Positions 7,937-10,180 of a stretch of DNA of 10,180 nucleotides are shown here, one piece after another (positions within the stretch are counted from its first letter, which is position 1; the number at the start of each line of letters is the position of its first letter). The position numbers and the translations under genes were made by a program. The notes beneath the pieces are model-generated. The model was given only the letters and a program-made list of their open reading frames with translations, searched no databases and was not told the DNA's origin. The DNA is from an uncultured Selenomonadales bacterium (GTDB taxonomy: Bacteria > Bacillota_C > Negativicutes > Selenomonadales > Selenomonadaceae), in NCBI GenBank assembly GCA_937916025.1, contig CALGGX010000053.1, positions 1 to 10,180 on the forward strand, in the 5' to 3' direction.

Positions 7937-8610
7937 TCGACTGCCGACATTTGACGCCGCCATTCATACATCAGAATTCCGGCGGCGACGTTGACGTTCA
8001 GGCTTTCCATTGCCGACATCGGAATTGAAACTTTTCGCGCCGCGCGGAGGATTTGTTGATCGACTCCGCGAGCTTCGCTGCCGAAGACGATTGCCGAAGT
8101 CTTGTCGAATTGAAATTGATCGTACGGCGAGCCCTCGAGTGCGGCTGCCGTCAACGGCAATTCATTCGACAACAATTCCGCGCGGCTCATCGAAATGACA
8201 TTGACTTTGAAAATGCCGCCCATCGATGCGCGAACCGATTTCGGATTGAAAGGATCGCCGGTCGAGTCAAGCGCAATCAATTGTCGACAACCGATTGCCG
8301 CCGCCGTTCGGATTATGCCGCCGACATTGCCGGGCTCTTGAATGCCGTCGAGCACGGGGATCAATCCTTCCGCGCGGAGCGGTTTCGGTTCCGATCGCTT
8401 GACGACCATTAAGACGCCTTGCGGAGTTTCGACTTCGCTGAGCTTTTTAAATTCGCGCTCGCCGATCTCGTCCGCCGTAACCTCGAAGACGATCTCCGCG
8501 CCGGACTGTCGGGCTTCTTCGCAAAGCCGCCGCCCTTCGACGAGGAACATTCCAAACTCCTCGCGATATTTTTTGAGTTTCAGTTTATTGATCAGTTTGA
8601 ATTTATTCAT
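7933..8610 (-). CDS. SpoU/TrmH-family RNA 2'-O-methyltransferase (SPOUT)
   Basis: S-adenosylmethionine-dependent ribose methyltransferase of 225 residues, with a knotted C-terminal SPOUT domain. Motif 1 is LDGIQEPGNVGGIIRTA (87-103, Asn95 and Arg101), motif 2 is GSEARGV (177-183, Glu179), and motif 3 is SIPMSAMESLNVNVAAGI (195-212) at the cofactor loop. An N-terminal substrate-binding domain is recognised by KKYREEFGMFLVEGRRL and LSEVETPQGVL, but it is shorter than in many relatives (often 250-270 residues in all). Whether the target is tRNA or 23S rRNA cannot be told from the sequence; an rRNA target would fit the downstream position after rplT, a common location. The start at 8610 has only a weak ribosome site (GGAATTGAG), placed inside a heptamer array. 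It is separated from rplT by a terminator. Confidence 0.9.
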   Translation of the reverse strand: MNKFKLINKLKLKKYREEFGMFLVEGRRLCEEARQSGAEIVFEVTADEIGEREFKKLSEVETPQGVLMVVKRSEPKPLRAEGLIPVLDGIQEPGNVGGIIRTAAAIGCRQLIALDSTGDPFNPKSVRASMGGIFKVNVISMSRAELLSNELPLTAAALEGSPYDQFQFDKTSAIVFGSEARGVDQQILRAARKVSIPMSAMESLNVNVAAGILMYEWRRQMSAVD

Positions 8611-8612
8611 AT

Positions 8613-8668
8613 CTCAATTCCGCATTCCTAATTCCTAATTACGCATTACGCATTACGCATTACGCATT
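8613..8668 (-). repeat. Heptanucleotide tandem array, eight units
   Basis: On the minus strand, eight consecutive 7-mers: AATGCGT four times (8641-8668), AATTAGG twice (8627-8640), AATGCGG (8620-8626) and AATTGAG (8613-8619), ending 2 nt before the methyltransferase ATG. All start with AAT and share a loose AATNNGN pattern. The array fills the space between the rplT terminator and the start codon and supplies whatever ribosome site the gene has. It resembles the short tandem heptamer repeats known from intergenic regions of some bacteria such as cyanobacteria. Confidence 0.9.
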
Positions 8669-8669
8669 G

Positions 8670-8696
8670 AAAAAGGACTGCCGCGATCGACAGCCC
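8670..8696 (-). terminator. Rho-independent terminator after rplT
   Basis: GGGCTGTC (8689-8696) pairs with GGCAGTCC (8675-8682) in an 8-bp stem with two G-T pairs and a 6-nt loop, followed by T5 (8670-8674). It sits just after the rplT stop codon and closes the infC-rpmI-rplT operon. Confidence 0.85.
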
Positions 8697-8702
8697 CTGT
8701 TA

Positions 8703-9053
8703 TCAAATATTTTCTTTGGCGATTGCAACGAATTTGCCGAATGCCGCGATGTCGTCAACGGCGAGTGCCGCGAGCATCTTGCGATCGACGGCAACGCCCG
8801 CCTTCGTCAAGCCGCACATCAATCGGCTGTAGGTAATGCCGTTGAGGCGAGCCGCCGCATTGATGCGGGTGATCCACAGTGCGCGGAACTCGCGCTTCTT
8901 ATTGCGGCGATCGCGGTAGGCATAAAAGCCCGCCTTCATTACCGACTCGTTTGCTTTTTTGAATTGCTTACTGCGCGCGCCGCGATAGCCCTTTGCGAGC
9001 TTGAGAATTTTCTTGTGGCGGCGATGAGCAGTCACGCCTGTCTTTATTCTCAT
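8703..9053 (-). CDS. rplT: 50S ribosomal protein L20
   Basis: Primary-binding protein of the large ribosomal subunit, needed for early assembly on 23S rRNA. 116 residues, the usual length. It has the basic extended N-terminus and the L20 signature ([24 protein letters not shown], then [28 protein letters not shown] and [14 protein letters not shown]). The start is ATG at 9053 with GGGAAGTGA (9060-9068) upstream. It lies 22 nt after rpmI. L20 is the known autogenous regulator of this operon in both Bacillus and E. coli, so the upstream leader deserves attention. Confidence 0.98.
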   Translation of the reverse strand: MRIKTGVTAHRRHKKILKLAKGYRGARSKQFKKANESVMKAGFYAYRDRRNKKREFRALWITRINAAARLNGITYSRLMCGLTKAGVAVDRKMLAALAVDDIAAFGKFVAIAKENI

Positions 9054-9075
9054 TCGATATCACTTCCCGATAAAA

Positions 9076-9273
9076 TTAAGCGTATGGGAGCATGCGACGA
9101 ATGCGCGCGACTTCAGACGGAGCCGCAATCGTCGATTTGCGAAGGTTGCGTTTACGTTTCGGCGTCTTCTTTTCAAGAATGTGGCTCTTGTACGCCTTGT
9201 TGCGTTTGAACAGTCCGCTTCCGGTCACGCTGAATCGCTTCGCCGCCGCCCGATGCGTTTTTATCTTTGGCAC
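9076..9273 (-). CDS. rpmI: 50S ribosomal protein L35
   Basis: Small basic protein of the large ribosomal subunit, 65 residues, complete. It begins with the classic [19 protein letters not shown] and ends [20 protein letters not shown]. The start codon is GTG (9271-9273), set by GAGGAGGG (9280-9287) 6 nt upstream. The first 101 nt of the gene are also open in the infC frame, so the ribosome site and start codon lie inside the infC coding sequence. Confidence 0.97.
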   Translation of the reverse strand: MPKIKTHRAAAKRFSVTGSGLFKRNKAYKSHILEKKTPKRKRNLRKSTIAAPSEVARIRRMLPYA

Positions 9274-9787
9274 TCTTATCCCTCCTCGGACTCAAAATCA
9301 TGGTCATGTTCTTGCCTTCCAATTTAGCCGTCCGCTCGACCGAAGCCGTCGGAAGTGCCGCCGCCAATTTGTCGAGCAACACCGAGCCGAGCTCCGGATG
9401 TGACAGTTCTCGTCCGCGAAACATTATCGTCGCCTTGACTTTATTGCCTTCCGCAATGAATTTCGCCGCCGCCTTGAGCTTTACGTCAAAGTCGTGATCT
9501 TCGATGCCGGGACGCAACTTGACTTCCTTCATCGTGACGATCTTCTGCTTCTTGCGCGCTTCTTTTTCGCGCTTCTGCTGCTCGTAGCGGAATTTGCCGA
9601 AATCCATAATGCGGCAGACGGGCGGGCGTGCCTTCGGTGCGATCTCAACCAAGTCGAGATGCGCCTCTTCTGCCATGCGAAGCGCATCACGCGTCGCCAT
9701 GATCCCGAGCGACTCTCCGTTCGTGCCCGTCACTCGCACCTCGCGCACATGAATTTCATCGTTGATCCTTGGTTGCTCTCTGATGAT
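9173..9787 (-). CDS. infC: Translation initiation factor IF-3 with non-AUG start and C-terminal extension
   Basis: IF-3 binds the 30S subunit, blocks 50S joining and proofreads the start codon. The N-domain runs from [13 protein letters not shown] to [21 protein letters not shown] (~8-66), then the basic linker helix ([14 protein letters not shown]), then the C-domain ([18 protein letters not shown] to [15 protein letters not shown], ~88-169). No ATG, GTG or TTG lies at the right place; GGAGGT (9793-9798) is followed 5 nt later by ATC ATC (9787 and 9784), so the start is called as AUC. From 9787 the product is 204 residues, of which about 169 are the normal protein. The last ~35 residues (DKSAKDKN... 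to QEPHS) are read in a second frame over the start of rpmI; no stop codon occurs at the usual place. This tail has no family counterpart that I recognise. Confidence 0.93.
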   Translation of the reverse strand: MIREQPRINDEIHVREVRVTGTNGESLGIMATRDALRMAEEAHLDLVEIAPKARPPVCRIMDFGKFRYEQQKREKEARKKQKIVTMKEVKLRPGIEDHDFDVKLKAAAKFIAEGNKVKATIMFRGRELSHPELGSVLLDKLAAALPTASVERTAKLEGKNMTMILSPRRDKSAKDKNASGGGEAIQRDRKRTVQTQQGVQEPHS

Positions 9788-9792
9788 CTTGC

Positions 9793-9798
9793 ACCTCC
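9793..9798 (-). promoter_or_regulatory. Strong Shine-Dalgarno site fixing the AUC start of infC
   Basis: GGAGGT, 5 nt before the ATC at 9787 (8 nt before the second ATC at 9784). It lies within the only stretch where the family N-terminus can begin, so it supports initiation at AUC. Confidence 0.8.
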
Positions 9799-9842
9799 AA
9801 ATGTTTCGCTCACGACTGAGCTTCCAATTTACGTTTAATCGC

Positions 9843-9900
9843 AAAAAAAACTTCGGCTTAAAGCAACAAACCTCGGCAACTTTACCACAAGGGCTTGCCG
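9843..9900 (-). promoter_or_regulatory. Structured infC leader, candidate L20-type attenuator
   Basis: In the 116 nt between thrS and infC two hairpins follow one another. The first pairs CGGCAA (9895-9900) with TTGCCG (9874-9879), possibly extended by CTT/AAG after a bulge. The second pairs GGTTTG (9867-9872) with TAAGCC (9855-9860) using wobbles, then GAAG and a T8 tract (9843-9850). The arrangement fits an attenuation leader. Firmicutes infC operons are known to carry an L20-responsive leader, but I cannot confirm that this matches the L20 family; the second stem is weak. Confidence 0.4.
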
Positions 9901-9907
9901 TTGTCAA
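9879..9907 (-). promoter_or_regulatory. Possible internal promoter for infC-rpmI-rplT
   Basis: TTGACA (9902-9907), 17-bp spacer, TAAAGT (9879-9884). The -35 box is perfect and includes the thrS stop codon; the -10 matches at four of six positions. If used, transcription would start near 9872, after the first leader hairpin, so the promoter and the full attenuator reading compete. Confidence 0.45.
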
Positions 9908-10180
9908 TATTTTTCCTCGCGATGCGCGATTTTATCAAGCGTTTGTTTTATAAATGCCTCTTTCGACAGCTTAATCTCCTCGCCGCCGTAAATTCTGATC
10001 GCCAATTCGCCCGACTCGACTTCCTTCTCGCCGAGCACCAGAGTATACGGCGTCTTCTTCGTCACCGAATCGCGGACTTTTTTGCCGACCTTTTCGCTTC
10101 GAGCATCGACTTCGACTCGCAAACCCGCCGCCATTTCCGCGCGGAGTTTATACGCGAAATCGGCATGAGCGTCATTGACC
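9904..10180 (-). CDS. thrS: Threonyl-tRNA synthetase, C-terminal fragment
   Basis: Only the last 91 residues are in the window; the gene continues past the right edge. They form the anticodon-binding domain of class II synthetases: HADFAYKLRAEMAAGLRVEVDARSEKVGKKVRDS, then the diagnostic KKTPYTLVLGEKEVESGELAIRI and a short C-terminal helix (AFIKQTLDKI). The domain reads the threonine anticodon. The stop TGA (9904-9906) forms part of a -35-like TTGACA. Its position ahead of infC-rpmI-rplT is a conserved arrangement that supports the call. Confidence 0.95.
   Translation of the reverse strand, partial: VNDAHADFAYKLRAEMAAGLRVEVDARSEKVGKKVRDSVTKKTPYTLVLGEKEVESGELAIRIYGGEEIKLSKEAFIKQTLDKIAHREEKY

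Noticed and set aside
8613..8668. The tandem heptamers as a CRISPR array.
   Set aside because: Units are 7 nt and contiguous, with no spacers and no cas genes nearby.
9788..9907. infC starting at the in-frame TTG at 9907 or another upstream TTG.
   Set aside because: The added residues (TTASPCGKVAEVCCF...) do not resemble IF-3, the stretch overlaps leader hairpins, and GGAGGT is positioned for the ATC codons.
1..10180. Frequent GATC and CGATCG sites throughout.
   Set aside because: The impression is clear by eye but I cannot compute the expectation from base composition and codon use, so no claim of enrichment is made.

Overview
The window reads as ordinary chromosome from an anaerobic, didermic Firmicutes-type bacterium, most likely a member of the Negativicutes (Selenomonas-like). 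This is an inference from four things: the thrS-infC-rpmI-rplT order followed by a SpoU-family RNA methyltransferase; a two-component TatA/TatC system without TatB; a UbiD/UbiA pair of the kind used for menaquinone; and a SPINDLY-type O-GlcNAc transferase homologue next to a chemoreceptor. No rRNA, tRNA, CRISPR array, insertion sequence or phage gene is visible.

Layout. Bases 2-2539 (+) hold the 3' part of a large glycosyltransferase with two OGT-type catalytic modules in tandem. It ends in a terminator hairpin that overlaps its own stop codon. Everything else is on the minus strand, convergent with it. Reading from the right edge leftward, in the direction of transcription, the order is: the 3' end of thrS; a short leader with hairpins and a T8 tract; infC (apparent AUC start); rpmI (GTG start, inside the infC 3' end); rplT; a rho-independent terminator; a heptanucleotide tandem array; a SpoU/TrmH methyltransferase; a strong promoter; tatA; tatC; ubiD; ubiA; a perfect-consensus promoter; and a methyl-accepting chemotaxis protein.

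How the genes work together. The right side is the translation block: threonyl-tRNA synthetase, IF3, L35, L20 and an RNA-modifying enzyme. The middle is one tightly packed operon (4-nt overlap, then 10- and 11-nt gaps). It joins a minimal Tat translocase to a UbiD-type decarboxylase and a UbiA-type prenyltransferase, consistent with building a menaquinone-based respiratory chain and exporting its folded cofactor-containing enzymes. The left side is sensory or surface related: a dCache chemoreceptor whose ligand pocket carries most of the amino-acid-binding motif, and a glycosyltransferase that may modify surface or flagellar protein (inference only).

No wholly new system is evident. The most unusual points are the second OGT module, which has lost the key catalytic and donor-site residues; the 101-nt out-of-frame overlap of infC into rpmI; the AUC start of infC; the array of eight heptamers just upstream of the methyltransferase; and compact promoters whose -35 boxes contain the stop codon of the preceding gene.
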